The notes under the pieces are model-generated. The model saw only the letters and a list, made by a program, of their open reading frames with translations. It did not search any database and was not told the origin of the DNA. Shown piece after piece: positions 52,565 to 62,644 of a DNA stretch of 64,000 nucleotides. The position numbers and the translations under genes were made by a program. The stretch is from Clostridiales bacterium. GTDB taxonomy: Bacteria; Bacillota; Clostridia; Lachnospirales; Lachnospiraceae. Location of the stretch: contig JAAYPT010000060.1 of assembly GCA_012519695.1 (NCBI GenBank), positions 27,099 through 91,098 of the forward strand, written 5' to 3'. The first letter of the stretch is position 1; each line of letters opens with the position of its first letter.

Positions 52565-53863
52565 ATGAAAGAACGAATAAAAAACAGTAGTGGGAAAACA
52601 AGACTCTCCATGCTAGTGATGGGGGCAGGACAGCTTGCCTATGGTAGAATCGGAAAGGGATTGTTATTCCTGCTGGCAGAGATTAGTATTTTATATTATT
52701 TTATCAGTCGTGGTTTCGGAGACATAAAGGGATTTTTTACTCTGGGAGAGCAAAAAGGCGATGCCTGGCTTGGAATTCAGGGGGATAACTCCGTTGTAAT
52801 GCTTTTGATGGGAATTTTTGCATGGATTGTGGTGGCAGCACTGATATGTCTATACCGTTGGAATGTAAAAGATGCCTGCCATATGCAGGAACTTCAACAG
52901 CAGGGCAAGCCACTGCCTACGTTTCGACAGGAACTTTCCAATCTGGTAGATAAAAAATTTTATGTAACGGTGTTGGTACTTCCTGTAATCGGAGTATGTG
53001 TGTTTAATATTCTTCCCATTATCTTTATGATTTTGATTGCATTTACCAACTATGGTGGAAATATTGTACCGCCGGAATTGGTAGACTGGGTAGGATTACA
53101 AAACTTTTCCAAATTATTGACATTGTCACAGTTTGCCCCTACATTTTTCAAGATTTTGGGTTGGAACCTTTTGTGGGCAGTGTTGTCCACTGCGTTAAAT
53201 TATTTTGCAGGTCTTGGGCTTGCATTGTTATTGGAAAAAGAGTGCGTAAAAGGAAAGGCATTCTGGAGAGCATTTCCGGTACTTGCGTATGCCATTCCGG
53301 GATTTATTACATTGTTAGCTTTTAAGTTTATGTTTTCTTATGGAGGTCCTATTAATCAGTTAATTACCGCAAGTGGCGGAACTGCCATTGGTTTCTTGGA
53401 TTTGGATGCAAAATGGACTGCGAGAATCATAGGACTTTTGGTAAATTGCTGGATTAGTGTTCCATCTATTATGCTTCTTGCAACGGGGATTTTATCTAAT
53501 CGAGATACTTCTTTGTATGAAGCAGCAAAAATTGATGGAGCAGGACGTTGGAAGCAATTCCAGAAGTTGACACTTCCCTTTGTATTGTTTTCCACTATGC
53601 CGGTGTTAATCAGTCAGTTTATTGGAAACTTTAATAACTTTGGAATTTTCTATTTCTTACGAGGTGGACTGTATCTGGACGGATATTTCCTTGCCAGCGA
53701 TACAGACCTGTTAATTAACTGGCTGTATAATTTGTCTATCGATAATAACTATTACTGCATCGGTGCAGCGATTAGTTTGGTAATTTTTATTATTACCTCT
53801 GTGATTTCACTGATTGTATATGTGAAGTCACCATCTTATCGAGAGGAGGACACCTTCCAATGA
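52565..53863 (+). CDS. malF: Maltodextrin ABC transporter permease, MalF-like
   Basis: This 432-aa inner-membrane permease has an N-terminal extension with three hydrophobic segments and a six-helix BPD_transp_1 core. The EAA loop is seen as ASLYEAAKIDGAGRWKQFQKLTLP-like sequence (residues about 316-338), which contacts the MsmX-type ATPase encoded elsewhere. AGAGAGG lies before the ATG. Its stop overlaps an ATG at 53860 that looks like the original malG start. Confidence 0.88.
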   Translation: MKERIKNSSGKTRLSMLVMGAGQLAYGRIGKGLLFLLAEISILYYFISRGFGDIKGFFTLGEQKGDAWLGIQGDNSVVMLLMGIFAWIVVAALICLYRWNVKDACHMQELQQQGKPLPTFRQELSNLVDKKFYVTVLVLPVIGVCVFNILPIIFMILIAFTNYGGNIVPPELVDWVGLQNFSKLLTLSQFAPTFFKILGWNLLWAVLSTALNYFAGLGLALLLEKECVKGKAFWRAFPVLAYAIPGFITLLAFKFMFSYGGPINQLITASGGTAIGFLDLDAKWTARIIGLLVNCWISVPSIMLLATGILSNRDTSLYEAAKIDGAGRWKQFQKLTLPFVLFSTMPVLISQFIGNFNNFGIFYFLRGGLYLDGYFLASDTDLLINWLYNLSIDNNYYCIGAAISLVIFIITSVISLIVYVKSPSYREEDTFQ

Positions 53864-53885
53864 GAAAAAATGGAAAACCGGAAGA

Positions 53886-54698
53886 GTGGTGGATACCACA
53901 GTTACTTACATATTGCTGATAATAGTGGCATTTATTTTCTTTTTCCCATGCCTGTGGCTGATATTGGCATCTTTTTCAAAGTCGGGAACCATTTATTCCT
54001 TTGACGGATTTTTCCCGAAGGAGTACAGTTTTGCAAGTTTTGAAAAATTATTTACAGATACTTCCTTATATAACTACCCGCAATGGTTTTTTAATACGTT
54101 ATTTGTAGCGGCAGGAAGCTGTGTCTTGGGTACGTTTTTAACTATATTGACAGCATATACTATGTCCAGATTTGAATTTAAGGCAAGAAAGCCCATTATG
54201 AAAACAACGATGGTACTTGGAATGTTTCCGTCTTTTATGGGAATGATTGCAGTCTATTTGTTAATGACGCAGTTTAATCTCATCAATCACTTATGGGGAT
54301 TGATTTTGATTTACAGTGCAGGAGCACCTATGGGGTATCTCACCCAGAAGGGATTTTTTGATACTATTCCAAAGGCAATTGACGAGGCAGCAAGAATTGA
54401 TGGGGCTACCAATTTGCAGGTATTTACCAAGATTAATCTGCCACTTTCCAAACCTATGATTGTCTATACGGCATTGACTTCATTTACCTGGCCGTGGAGT
54501 GACTTTATTTTGCCAAAACTGTTATTAAAAGAAAAGAATCTTTACACAGTGGCAGTAGGGTTAATGAGTCTTGACGAGACAGAGTTTGCAAGGTTTGCGG
54601 CAGGAAGTGTATTTATTGCGGTGCCGATTGTAATTTTGTATTTTTGTCTGGTAAAAAATATGGTAAATGGAATGGCTGCCGGAGCGGTAAAAGGATAA
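53886..54698 (+). CDS. malG: Maltodextrin ABC transporter permease, MalG-like (start disturbed)
   Basis: This 270-aa permease has six hydrophobic segments and the EAA loop AIDEAARIDGATNLQVFTKINLP (two pieces, residues about 160-182). The first available in-frame start is GTG 53886. The natural start seems to be ATG 53860, overlapping the malF stop with GAGAGGAGG upstream, but it is out of frame. A seventh A in the A6 run at 53865-53870 would join it in frame as MRKKWKTGRVV. A one-base deletion, slippage or sequencing error is therefore likely. The gene is otherwise intact. Confidence 0.82.
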   Translation: MVDTTVTYILLIIVAFIFFFPCLWLILASFSKSGTIYSFDGFFPKEYSFASFEKLFTDTSLYNYPQWFFNTLFVAAGSCVLGTFLTILTAYTMSRFEFKARKPIMKTTMVLGMFPSFMGMIAVYLLMTQFNLINHLWGLILIYSAGAPMGYLTQKGFFDTIPKAIDEAARIDGATNLQVFTKINLPLSKPMIVYTALTSFTWPWSDFILPKLLLKEKNLYTVAVGLMSLDETEFARFAAGSVFIAVPIVILYFCLVKNMVNGMAAGAVKG

Positions 54699-54816
54699 AA
54701 ATATTATACATAATTTAGCAAATATTATATATTGACGTGTATATAGCCAGATGCTATCATTTTTAGTACTAAAGTACGATAAATGGAAATGGTGAATGCA
54801 GGGAGGCAGAACACGG

Positions 54817-56505
54817 ATGAGTAAATTAAAAGCAAAGTTGCAAAAGATGAAGCTGGGAAAAAAGATTGGCTATGGGTATACCATTGTAATCAGATTAATG
54901 GTTATGTCTGGAATACTTAGTATTATTGGATTAACAACATTAGCAATAAAGTTTAATGGATATGTAACAGGAGCCCAGCAGGCTGATTTAGCGGTAAAAG
55001 AAAGTATTATAGATATTACTACTGCAGCACGAAGTATTCGAGAGATGGCATTAAATGATGATAAAAGCCAGTATGATACTTATAAGAAAAATGTAGAAGA
55101 AGAGCTTTCTGATGCAGGAGTACAGCTAAAAAGTTTAAAAAAGACAAAGATGATAGACGATGATTTGTATAATAAATATGTAAAGGCATTAAATGATTGG
55201 GGTACCGTTGGTTATGGCATTATTGAGCAAATAGAAAATGGTGATGTTGATGGAGCAACAGAACAGATTCTGACTGTGTGTACGCCGGCATTAAATGATT
55301 TGATGGCTTTAGCAGATCAAATGGATGATATTACGGATAAGGAAACAACAAATGCTGTTGTGACAAGTAGAGTAATTGCCATTGTTGATGTAATTATAGT
55401 TATTGGATTTATCATTTTTGCAAGTATCGTAGCCAAGAATGTAGGTGGACTTATTACTTCTTTAATTATTGAACCACTTCATGATATTGAGGATGTGGCG
55501 GCAGAACTTGCAAAGGGCAATCTGCAGAGTGGGCTAAAGTATCATTCGGATGATGAGATTGGAAATCTAGCCCATAGCTTGCGCAAATCTACGACAATAT
55601 TATCTTCTTATGTAGGAGATATTTCAAGAGCAATGAAGGAGTTTTCTAATGGCAATTTTGATATACAGCCGGAGGTAGAATGGAAGGGAGATTTTGAAGA
55701 GATTTTAGCATCTTTTATGAGCTTCGAAAAGAGTATGTCAGAATTGGTAAAAGGGCTGCAAGGAGTGGCGAATGAAGTGTCAGATGGTTCAGGTCAGGTA
55801 GCAGCAAGCTCGAATGATCTTGCGCAAGGAGCAACAGATCAGGCGGCAGCAACGGAGGAGCTTACAGCATCCTTAGCAAGTGTTTCCGAACGAGTAGCCC
55901 AGAACGCAGAAAATGCCAAGGAAATTAGTAAAAAGGTTGAAACGCTTGGGGAAGAAATTGTAAATAGTAATGGTAAGATGGCAGAGATGGTTTCTTCCAT
56001 GGGAGAAATCAGTAATTCTTCACAAGAAATCAGCAAAATTATTGCAACCATCAATGAAATAGCATCACAGACGAATTTACTAGCACTAAATGCATCCATT
56101 GAAGCAGCCAGAGCCGGAGAAGCAGGAAAAGGATTTGCAGTTGTTGCAGATCAGGTGTCATTGTTAGCGGCACAAAGTTCGGAGGCAGCAAAAGAATCAT
56201 CAGCACTAATTGAATCCTCTGTGAAGGCAGTTGAAAAAGGAATGGTTATTGCAGATGAAACTGCAAAGCAGTTAGGTGATGTAGTTGAAAATTCTAAAAA
56301 TATTGTGCAGAATGTAAATGAAATTGCAGAAGTCTTAGATTCACAGGCTGTAGCAATTGAACAGGTAGATCAGGGTGTAGAACAGATTAACGATGTAGTA
56401 CAAACTAATTCAGCATCTTCGCAACAGTGTGCAGCCGCTAGCCAGGAAATGAGTAGTCAGGCAGAAAATTTGAAAGAGTTAATTTCAAAGATAACTGTAG
56501 TTTAG
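54817..56505 (+). CDS. Methyl-accepting chemotaxis protein
   Basis: This 562-aa receptor has two membrane helices (about residues 24-48 and 190-212) around a helical sensor domain of four-helix-bundle type. A HAMP domain ([19 protein letters not shown]) and a long signalling coiled coil follow. The hairpin tip contains [21 protein letters not shown]. The usual VADEV after the tip reads VADQV. It begins with [16 protein letters not shown] lies 10 bases upstream. No other chemotaxis gene lies nearby, and the ligand is unknown, though a sugar is conceivable from the preceding maltodextrin genes. Confidence 0.93.
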   Translation: MSKLKAKLQKMKLGKKIGYGYTIVIRLMVMSGILSIIGLTTLAIKFNGYVTGAQQADLAVKESIIDITTAARSIREMALNDDKSQYDTYKKNVEEELSDAGVQLKSLKKTKMIDDDLYNKYVKALNDWGTVGYGIIEQIENGDVDGATEQILTVCTPALNDLMALADQMDDITDKETTNAVVTSRVIAIVDVIIVIGFIIFASIVAKNVGGLITSLIIEPLHDIEDVAAELAKGNLQSGLKYHSDDEIGNLAHSLRKSTTILSSYVGDISRAMKEFSNGNFDIQPEVEWKGDFEEILASFMSFEKSMSELVKGLQGVANEVSDGSGQVAASSNDLAQGATDQAAATEELTASLASVSERVAQNAENAKEISKKVETLGEEIVNSNGKMAEMVSSMGEISNSSQEISKIIATINEIASQTNLLALNASIEAARAGEAGKGFAVVADQVSLLAAQSSEAAKESSALIESSVKAVEKGMVIADETAKQLGDVVENSKNIVQNVNEIAEVLDSQAVAIEQVDQGVEQINDVVQTNSASSQQCAAASQEMSSQAENLKELISKITVV

Positions 56506-56510
56506 AAAAT

Positions 56511-56563
56511 GTAAGGAGCTTCTATTGGAAAAACGTAGAAGCTCTTTACATTTTCTTTTTTTT
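56511..56563 (+). terminator. Terminator after the chemotaxis receptor
   Basis: GTAAGGAGCTTCTA pairs with TAGAAGCTCTTTAC (14 bp with one G-T pair) around an 11-base loop. A T-rich tail follows to about 56563. Confidence 0.85.
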
Positions 56564-56608
56564 GACTTAAAATAGTTAGGAACCGAAGTAATAAAAGGAG
56601 AAATGAAA

Positions 56609-57040
56609 ATGGAAACAGGAAAAATGATTAATCGAATTTCCAATCGTCTGCGCAGACGTTCCAGAGAGGTACAGGAGTCTATTGGAATTAGCGGAGCACA
56701 GGGAAATATTTTGAATTATATTTTAGTAGAGTCTGTAAATCACTCTGTTTATCAAAAGGAAATAGAAGCAGAGTTTGGGTTACGCCCCTCTACGGCAACA
56801 GAAGCACTGAAAGCTCTTGAAGGACAAGGGTTAATTTGTCGAGAGGCAGAGCCTCATGATGCACGTTATAAAAAAATTGTATTTACGTCTAAGGCACAAG
56901 ATATTAAAGCCGTTTTGCGAAAGGAAATTGAAGAATCTGAGAATTTGTTGCTGAAGGGGATAACAGAAGAGGAAAAAGGAGAGTTTCTACGCATTGCGGA
57001 AAAAATGCTTGAAAACTTAGATACGATGCAAAAGAAGTAA
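56609..57040 (+). CDS. MarR-family transcriptional regulator
   Basis: This 143-aa winged-HTH regulator has the recognition region QKEIEAEFGLRPSTATEALKALEGQGLI and wing CREAEPHDARYKKIVFT. ATG 56609 lies 8 bases after GGAG, and 56603 is too close. It precedes the MATE pump by 29 bases, so the two probably form an operon in which the regulator controls the pump in response to toxic compounds. Confidence 0.9.
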   Translation: METGKMINRISNRLRRRSREVQESIGISGAQGNILNYILVESVNHSVYQKEIEAEFGLRPSTATEALKALEGQGLICREAEPHDARYKKIVFTSKAQDIKAVLRKEIEESENLLLKGITEEEKGEFLRIAEKMLENLDTMQKK

Positions 57041-57069
57041 AGTAAAACAGGAAAGGAGAAATACTTAAT

Positions 57070-58410
57070 ATGGAAGAAAATGAATTAATGGAAACGATGA
57101 AAGTATCAAAAGCAGTAGCTAAAATGGCGATACCAAGTGTTATCAGCAGTCTTGTAACAGTAGTTTATAACATGGCAGATACATTCTTTGTGGGACAGAC
57201 TGGAGATCCATTGCAGGTGGCAGCGGTTAGTCTGACAAATCCCATCTTTATTCTGTTGATGGCATTTGCAAATATGTTTGGTATGGGTGGCAGTGCAGTA
57301 GCCTCCATGGCAATGGGGGAGAAGAATGAAAAACGAGTGAAGAACACATCAGCCTTTGTGACTTATGCTTCCCTGGGAGTGGGGATTTTGTTTGCACTGG
57401 TATTGATTATTTTTATGCAACCAATATTGCACATATTCGGAGCAAATGCACAGACGTATGAATTGGCAAAAGGGTATACGTTTCATATTTCCTATGGGGC
57501 TCCGTTTGTTATCTGGTCGGCAGTAGCCAGCTTTATTGTCAGAGCTGACGGTGCCAGCAAAGAAGCAATGATTGGAAGTATGATTGGAACCATTGCGAAT
57601 ATCGTGTTAGACCCTGTTTTTATCAGTGGACTTGGAATGGGAGCAGCCGGAGCAGCCATAGCAACTACAATAGGAAATATTATGGCAAGCATGTACTTTT
57701 TGTGGTATTTTTTGAAAAAGAGTAAGGCATTGTCCATTCATCCCAAATATTTTACTTGCAGGGAAGGGGTTTTAACACAAATCTGTGCCGCAGGACTACC
57801 AACAGCTATATTTTCAGCACTAATGAGTATATCTACCATTATATTAAATCAAATATTGGTAGCATATGGTAATGCGCCGGTAGCGGCAATCGGAATTGTT
57901 TTTAAGGCAAATATGTTTATTACATTCCTGCAAATGGGGCTGGCAAACGGAGTGCAACCACTTTTGGGATATAATTACGGTTCCGGCAATCAGGAGCGAT
58001 TTATTGCGATAGAACGATTCACTAAGAAATGTTGCCTGATTGTAGGAATTCTTGCAACAGTATTATTTTTTGTATTGAGAGAACCGATTATTCAGATGTT
58101 TATTAATGACAAGGATACGGTGTATTATGGGGTAAAAATGCTCATTGCCTATATGCTGTCAGGACCGGTAATCGGAATACTTTTTGTAAATATGAACTGT
58201 ATGCAGTCTACGGGAAATGCATTTCCGGCAACTGTTTTATCCATACTTCGTCAAGGTTTGTTGCTTATACCAATGTTGTATTTATTAAATGCAGTATTCA
58301 AACTTAGCGGTGTAATCTATGGACAGGCACTGACGGATTATATTGCAGTGTTACTTTCAGTGTACCTTTGGAGACGGAAATCTTGGAAAATGAAATCATA
58401 CATAGTATAA
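57070..58410 (+). CDS. MATE-family efflux transporter, MepA-like
   Basis: This 446-aa protein has twelve predicted membrane helices and MATE features: PSVISSLVTVVYNMADTFFVG at helix 1, GMGGSAVASMAMGEK and, in the second half, GVQPLLGYNYGSGN. Family members export cationic drugs by Na+ or H+ antiport. It follows the MarR gene directly and precedes the aldo/keto reductase by 27 bases. Confidence 0.92.
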   Translation: MEENELMETMKVSKAVAKMAIPSVISSLVTVVYNMADTFFVGQTGDPLQVAAVSLTNPIFILLMAFANMFGMGGSAVASMAMGEKNEKRVKNTSAFVTYASLGVGILFALVLIIFMQPILHIFGANAQTYELAKGYTFHISYGAPFVIWSAVASFIVRADGASKEAMIGSMIGTIANIVLDPVFISGLGMGAAGAAIATTIGNIMASMYFLWYFLKKSKALSIHPKYFTCREGVLTQICAAGLPTAIFSALMSISTIILNQILVAYGNAPVAAIGIVFKANMFITFLQMGLANGVQPLLGYNYGSGNQERFIAIERFTKKCCLIVGILATVLFFVLREPIIQMFINDKDTVYYGVKMLIAYMLSGPVIGILFVNMNCMQSTGNAFPATVLSILRQGLLLIPMLYLLNAVFKLSGVIYGQALTDYIAVLLSVYLWRRKSWKMKSYIV

Positions 58411-58437
58411 TGATAGGAAAAGGGAAGGAGAAGGAGG

Positions 58438-59442
58438 ATGGAATATACAAAGATTGGAAATACAGAAATAGAGGTTTCAAAATTATGTGTTGGATGTATG
58501 AGTTTTGGTAAGGCAGGAACCATGCATGACTGGACATTGAATGAAACCCAAAGTGAAGAAGTAATAAAACATGCCTTAGACTTGGGGATTAATTTTTTTG
58601 ACACAGCCAATGGATATTCTGCCGGAACCAGTGAGGAATATCTGGGAAAGGCAATCAAAAAGAATGTAGCCAGAGATAAAGTTGTTATTGCATCGAAAGT
58701 CTATTTTAATGAAGGACGTTTATCCAGAAAGGCAATTTTAAGAGAAATAGAAGGCACTCTTACACGCCTTGCCACAGACTATCTGGATTTATATATTATT
58801 CACCGATTTGATTATGAAACACCTATGGAAGAAACGATGGAGGTACTGCATGAGTTGGTAAAAGCAGGAAAGGTGCGGGCAATCGGTGCTTCTGCCATGT
58901 ACGGCTATCAGTTTTACAATATGCAGTTAATCGCTAAGGAGCATGGATGGACTCCGTTTTCTACCATGGAGAATCACTATAATTTATTGTATCGAGAGGA
59001 TGAAAGGGAATTAATTCCTATTTGTAAGCAGATGAATGTTTCTCTGATGCCATATAGCCCTCTTGCAGCAGGGCATTTAGCAAGGGCAGAGTGGACATCG
59101 GATTCTTTGCGGGGAAAAACAGACCGGGTAGCAAAGGGAAAATACGACCGCATGGAAGAACAGGATATGCATATTGTAAAGCGAGTTCAGGAACTGGCAG
59201 AAAAACATCAGTGTAAAATGTCTCAGATTGCCATAGCATGGCAATGGGCAAAGGGCGTAGCAGCACCCATTATCGGAGCAACTAAGGCGCAATATTTGGA
59301 TGATGCAGCAGGGGCTTTACAGGTACAGCTTACACTGGAAGAAGTTGCATATTTGGAAGAAATGTATGTGCCACATCCCATTGTAGGTGCAATCGATAAG
59401 AATCCGGAGCAGGGAGTTATGCTGTTGGATGAGAAAAAGTAG
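58438..59442 (+). CDS. Aldo/keto reductase
   Basis: This 334-aa TIM-barrel NADPH oxidoreductase of the YajO/AKR group shows the catalytic tetrad: Asp in FFDTANGYS, Tyr of the same motif, Lys in VIASKVYF and His in LYIIHRFD. The cofactor segment IAWQWAKGVAAPIIGATK is near the C-terminus. It lies last in the MarR-MATE unit and may detoxify carbonyl compounds. A strong AAGGAGAAGGAGG precedes the ATG. Confidence 0.92.
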   Translation: MEYTKIGNTEIEVSKLCVGCMSFGKAGTMHDWTLNETQSEEVIKHALDLGINFFDTANGYSAGTSEEYLGKAIKKNVARDKVVIASKVYFNEGRLSRKAILREIEGTLTRLATDYLDLYIIHRFDYETPMEETMEVLHELVKAGKVRAIGASAMYGYQFYNMQLIAKEHGWTPFSTMENHYNLLYREDERELIPICKQMNVSLMPYSPLAAGHLARAEWTSDSLRGKTDRVAKGKYDRMEEQDMHIVKRVQELAEKHQCKMSQIAIAWQWAKGVAAPIIGATKAQYLDDAAGALQVQLTLEEVAYLEEMYVPHPIVGAIDKNPEQGVMLLDEKK

Positions 59443-59538
59443 GGGTTAAATTAAATATTTTAGTCTTCAAAATTGTTCATATGAAAAGGGACTATCGCTT
59501 TTTACGGAAATTCATTCGTATAAGCGACAGCCTCTGAC

Positions 59539-59567
59539 TTGACAACAAAAGACAAAATATTTACAAT
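59539..59567 (+). promoter_or_regulatory. Sigma-A promoter of the toxin cassette
   Basis: TTGACA (59539-59544) and TACAAT (59562-59567) are spaced by 17 bases and lie about 135 bases before the first cassette gene. A possible terminator-like dyad for the reductase (TATCGCTT/AAGCGAcA region, 59490-59530) lies just upstream. Confidence 0.75.
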
Positions 59568-59701
59568 AAAAAGAGTTTGAGGGAAGAATTAGATAGGGAA
59601 AAGTAAGGGAACATCCGGTTCTGCAATTCAGCAGACTGCTAATTCGGTAATTAATTCCAGAAAACATAAAAATATAAAACAAAATATGGCAGGGAGGAAG
59701 T

Positions 59702-60193
59702 ATGGCTGATTTATTAGAGAGATTGCGGTATACCATTCAGGATATTTTAGGGAAAAAGTCATATGCAGAGACGCAGATGCAAAAGTATCAACGAGTTGTG
59801 GAGGGGATACAAGAAAAACTGAAGCAAATGGAAGATTTAGAAGAAGTAATTGCACAGATAGGAATTGATTACGACTATCTGGAATTAAATTCGTTTTCTG
59901 CATCCGGAAAACTGAGCAGTACTTATGAGGAAAAGGAATCACAAAACCGTGCAGCAGTAGAATCCATTGAACAGCATTATAACATTGGTGTTTCCTATGT
60001 AAAATCAAAATATCAGGAGGCACAAAATCAGTATGAATACTGGAAAGGAGAAGCGGAACGGGAAGACCGGGAAATGAAAGTTTATGAAAAACAGTATTAT
60101 GAAGAACTGGAGTTGCAGAAACGTCAGGAAGAAGCGCGCAGAAGAGAAAGGGAGAACGAGAGACAAAATCGAGGAAGGGGAAGGTTAAGGTAG
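59702..60193 (+). CDS. Coiled-coil protein of a WXG100/LXG-type cassette
   Basis: This 163-aa, highly charged helical protein has heptad-like regions (YAETQMQKYQRVVEGIQEKLKQM and the C-terminal half) and an Arg-rich tail (RRRERENERQNRGRGRLR). It has no signal peptide. Its place before two WXG100-like genes and a toxin matches the YwqH/DUF5082-type accessory proteins of B. subtilis LXG operons, which help deliver the toxin through the type VII (Esx) system; the match is by context and form. GGGAGG precedes the ATG. Confidence 0.7.
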   Translation: MADLLERLRYTIQDILGKKSYAETQMQKYQRVVEGIQEKLKQMEDLEEVIAQIGIDYDYLELNSFSASGKLSSTYEEKESQNRAAVESIEQHYNIGVSYVKSKYQEAQNQYEYWKGEAEREDREMKVYEKQYYEELELQKRQEEARRRERENERQNRGRGRLR

Positions 60194-60194
60194 A

Positions 60195-60524
60195 ATGAAA
60201 GTAGTGAAAGTATCAGGCGCAGGTATGAATTCCTTAATGGGAGATTTGCAGAGTATACAGGAGAAGATGGAATCTTCTTATCAAAAAGTAAAGCAGTTGA
60301 AAGAGCGAATAGAAAATCAGGGAGATTGGGAAGGAAAAGAACGAGACACTTTTTTGACCTATTTTAAACTGATGGAAGAATATCACAGATATTTTACTGA
60401 CAGTTGTGGAAAGAATCGGGAAAATCCACTGAAAGAAGCAATGGATGCCTTAAAAGAGTTAGAAACGCATGTAGACAGTTTTTATACAGAATTTCCGGAA
60501 TATCGGAATATAGAAAAAATTTGA
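60195..60524 (+). CDS. WXG100-like protein
   Basis: This 109-aa helical-hairpin protein has a central W45-E46-G47 in GDWEGKERDTF, the hallmark turn of ESAT-6/WXG100 proteins, with amphipathic helices on both sides. Such proteins are secreted by, or act as adaptors for, type VII secretion. It starts 1 base after the coiled-coil gene stop and is followed by a second helical protein, the usual arrangement in toxin cassettes. Confidence 0.8.
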   Translation: MKVVKVSGAGMNSLMGDLQSIQEKMESSYQKVKQLKERIENQGDWEGKERDTFLTYFKLMEEYHRYFTDSCGKNRENPLKEAMDALKELETHVDSFYTEFPEYRNIEKI

Positions 60525-60537
60525 TGGGAGGAAATAA

Positions 60538-60855
60538 ATGGGAGAAGAAATCAAAATCGGTAAAGAGGTACTGGATTATATATCAGAACTGGGAACAATC
60601 CAGGAAGAACTGGAAGAAGCATATGCATATGCAGTTAGGTGCAAGGACAATGTTTCCAAGGGAGCTTACAAAGGAACGGCAAGAGATGAAATCAATTTGT
60701 TCTTTGATTCCCTTGAAAGCCATATACAAAGAATGTTATTCTTATATCAGGCAGCGTCCTCCTATATCACTAATGCATACCAGACCATGTATTACAATGA
60801 GGAGCAGTTGGTGGACTGGGTGATTGAGCAGATGGGAGGGGCAGAACATACATGA
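60538..60855 (+). CDS. WXG100/Lap-like small helical protein
   Basis: This 105-aa protein is predicted all-helical, with a Y44-K45-G46 turn (GAYKGTARDE) in place of W-x-G, then a long helix (INLFFDSLESHIQRMLFLYQ). It resembles the DUF5344/Lap-type partners that bind the N-terminus of LXG toxins. AGGAGG-like GGGAGGAAATAA precedes the ATG. It overlaps the toxin gene by 4 bases (ATGA), which supports a stoichiometric toxin partner. Confidence 0.75.
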   Translation: MGEEIKIGKEVLDYISELGTIQEELEEAYAYAVRCKDNVSKGAYKGTARDEINLFFDSLESHIQRMLFLYQAASSYITNAYQTMYYNEEQLVDWVIEQMGGAEHT

Positions 60856-62291
60856 ATGAAGAAGTAAAGCGAGTCAGCCAGTTCTGGGAGGAAAAGTTTG
60901 GTTCTAATGTAGATAGTATGTATTATGAAAACCGATTGCTGGAGATAGACCTTACATTGCAGGAATGTGATGAAATATTGGAAGAGGTAGGATTGGGAAC
61001 CGGTTTTATTTCCAAGGAGTCAGAGCTGGAAAATCTGTTGGAAGATAAGAGAACGCTGTGGAATTATGTATTGGCGTTGCCGGATTTTATAAGCAGTTAT
61101 CTGGACGAACCTTTCTGTAAAGCGCTGAACCAGCATGCTACGGAAACTATCAGCGTGATTAAGATGGAAGACTTTTCTGTAAATGCAGGAGAGGACAATC
61201 AGATAGGAATTACGGAAAGCTACTACGACCCATATCTGGGAGAATATAAGGGAAACCAGACAAAAACCACTTTCCGGTTTGCTGATTTTTTAGGAACCGG
61301 CTATTCAGAAAGTGCAAATAAGGATGGTTGGATTGTTACAAAGAGTGGATATGTGGAGGCGTTTGCGCAAATATTTGAAGCCCAGTATCATGGAATGAGG
61401 GAAATAGCGGAAGAGGAATTTAAGAAAAGGGGAATCACAGATTACGAAACCTACATAGACAGTTTTTTCCATCAGGGTGAATTTGACCACAGAATGGATA
61501 AGCCGTTTTTAAGTTTTGTTTCTTCGGTATTAGATATTACTGTGGTAAAACCCATGATTGAGTCATCTATCGAAAAAGACCTCATTACGGGAGAGGACTT
61601 AAGTGATTTGGAATGCCAGTTCAAACTGGTGTTTGCCGGTGTAGACATGGCGACGCTAGGGGGAGCTATGGGGGCAACCAGATTGTCAGAAATGGGAATG
61701 AAGGAAGCACTCAAAGCTACAGGAAAGACGGTAGCAGTAGAATTTATGGGAAATACGGCAGTATGTGGAATCGGAGCCATAGGACAGGCATTTAACTGGC
61801 CGATACCGGTTACGATTATGTTAAGCCTTGCCACGGGAATCACGGTAAGCTGTATAGGAAATAAGTTGGTATTTGAGGGAGAAGGATTTCGTAGGGAAGT
61901 GCCTATTGAAGAGGTAGAGGGGATAAGACAGGGGGAGAGTGGTAGTAAAGCTGATGTATTAGCACAGAATAGGGTAAATGGAAGAGCTTTTGAACAACAA
62001 GAATTTGCTAAATTTAGTTCTCAAAATAGTAAAGCAGTTGAACAAATTACTGTTAAAACACCTTCTGGTGTTAGAACAAGAGTTGATGCAATTGGATTAG
62101 ACACAAATGGAAATGTTGTAATAAATGAATATAAATCATCATTGACAGCACCATTAACAGATAATCAAAAAATTGCATTTCCTGAGATTTCTGAAAGTGG
62201 AGCAACTGTTGTTGGAAAAGGAAAAGGCATATTCACAGGTGGATACCAGATTCCGCCAGGTACAAAGGTAACAATAATTCGACCAGAGTAG
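60852..62291 (+). CDS. Polymorphic toxin with C-terminal PD-(D/E)xK-like nuclease domain
   Basis: This 479-aa protein is the likely effector of the cassette. Residues 1 to about 240 are an acidic helical N-terminal region that I cannot assign to LXG with certainty. Residues about 255-345 hold glycine-zipper hydrophobic stretches (GGAMGATRLSEMG, AVCGIGAIGQAF, IMLSLATGITVSC), as in pre-toxin linkers. The C-terminal tip (about 365-479) has RVDAIG with Asp412 and INEYKSS with Glu426 and Lys428, the spacing of a restriction-endonuclease-like core, followed by an alpha/beta end (YQIPPGTKVTIIRP). Target and nuclease activity are inferred. Base use becomes more AT-rich from about 61930. Confidence 0.8.
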   Translation: MNEEVKRVSQFWEEKFGSNVDSMYYENRLLEIDLTLQECDEILEEVGLGTGFISKESELENLLEDKRTLWNYVLALPDFISSYLDEPFCKALNQHATETISVIKMEDFSVNAGEDNQIGITESYYDPYLGEYKGNQTKTTFRFADFLGTGYSESANKDGWIVTKSGYVEAFAQIFEAQYHGMREIAEEEFKKRGITDYETYIDSFFHQGEFDHRMDKPFLSFVSSVLDITVVKPMIESSIEKDLITGEDLSDLECQFKLVFAGVDMATLGGAMGATRLSEMGMKEALKATGKTVAVEFMGNTAVCGIGAIGQAFNWPIPVTIMLSLATGITVSCIGNKLVFEGEGFRREVPIEEVEGIRQGESGSKADVLAQNRVNGRAFEQQEFAKFSSQNSKAVEQITVKTPSGVRTRVDAIGLDTNGNVVINEYKSSLTAPLTDNQKIAFPEISESGATVVGKGKGIFTGGYQIPPGTKVTIIRPE

Positions 62292-62299
62292 GAGGTATT

Positions 62300-62644
62300 A
62301 TGTCGGTAGTTGATAATAAAACGGTAGACGGTGTTGCATTAACTGATGATAAGAATGGGATAATTTTATTGATAACTGACCATGTAGATTGGAGTGATGA
62401 ATATCGGCATCTAGTGATGTTGCAAGAAAAGATTAATGTATATATTACCTTTTTTGAAGAGAAGCAATATGAGGAAATCTACAAAGAGGAAGAAATAGCA
62501 TATGGAGTTATAGAGATTCATTTCTTACATAATTTAACTGTTAATGCAGAAAAATTTTTACAATCAGTTCAAAATCAAGTTGCTGAATTGGGTATAAAGA
62601 TACAATATTGCGTTTCGCAGGAGGAAGCAGATGAAATTAGATAA
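62300..62644 (+). CDS. Small protein downstream of toxin (DUF6572-like), possible immunity-associated
   Basis: This 114-aa cytoplasmic protein opens VDGVALTDDKNGIILLITDHVDW and contains EYRHLVMLQEKINVYITFFE. I associate it with DUF6572-type proteins that follow polymorphic toxins. AGGAGGTATT precedes the ATG. It starts 8 bases after the toxin stop and overlaps the next gene by 14 bases. Either it or the next gene, or both together, may bind and block the nuclease; this is inferred from position. Confidence 0.65.
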   Translation: MSVVDNKTVDGVALTDDKNGIILLITDHVDWSDEYRHLVMLQEKINVYITFFEEKQYEEIYKEEEIAYGVIEIHFLHNLTVNAEKFLQSVQNQVAELGIKIQYCVSQEEADEIR

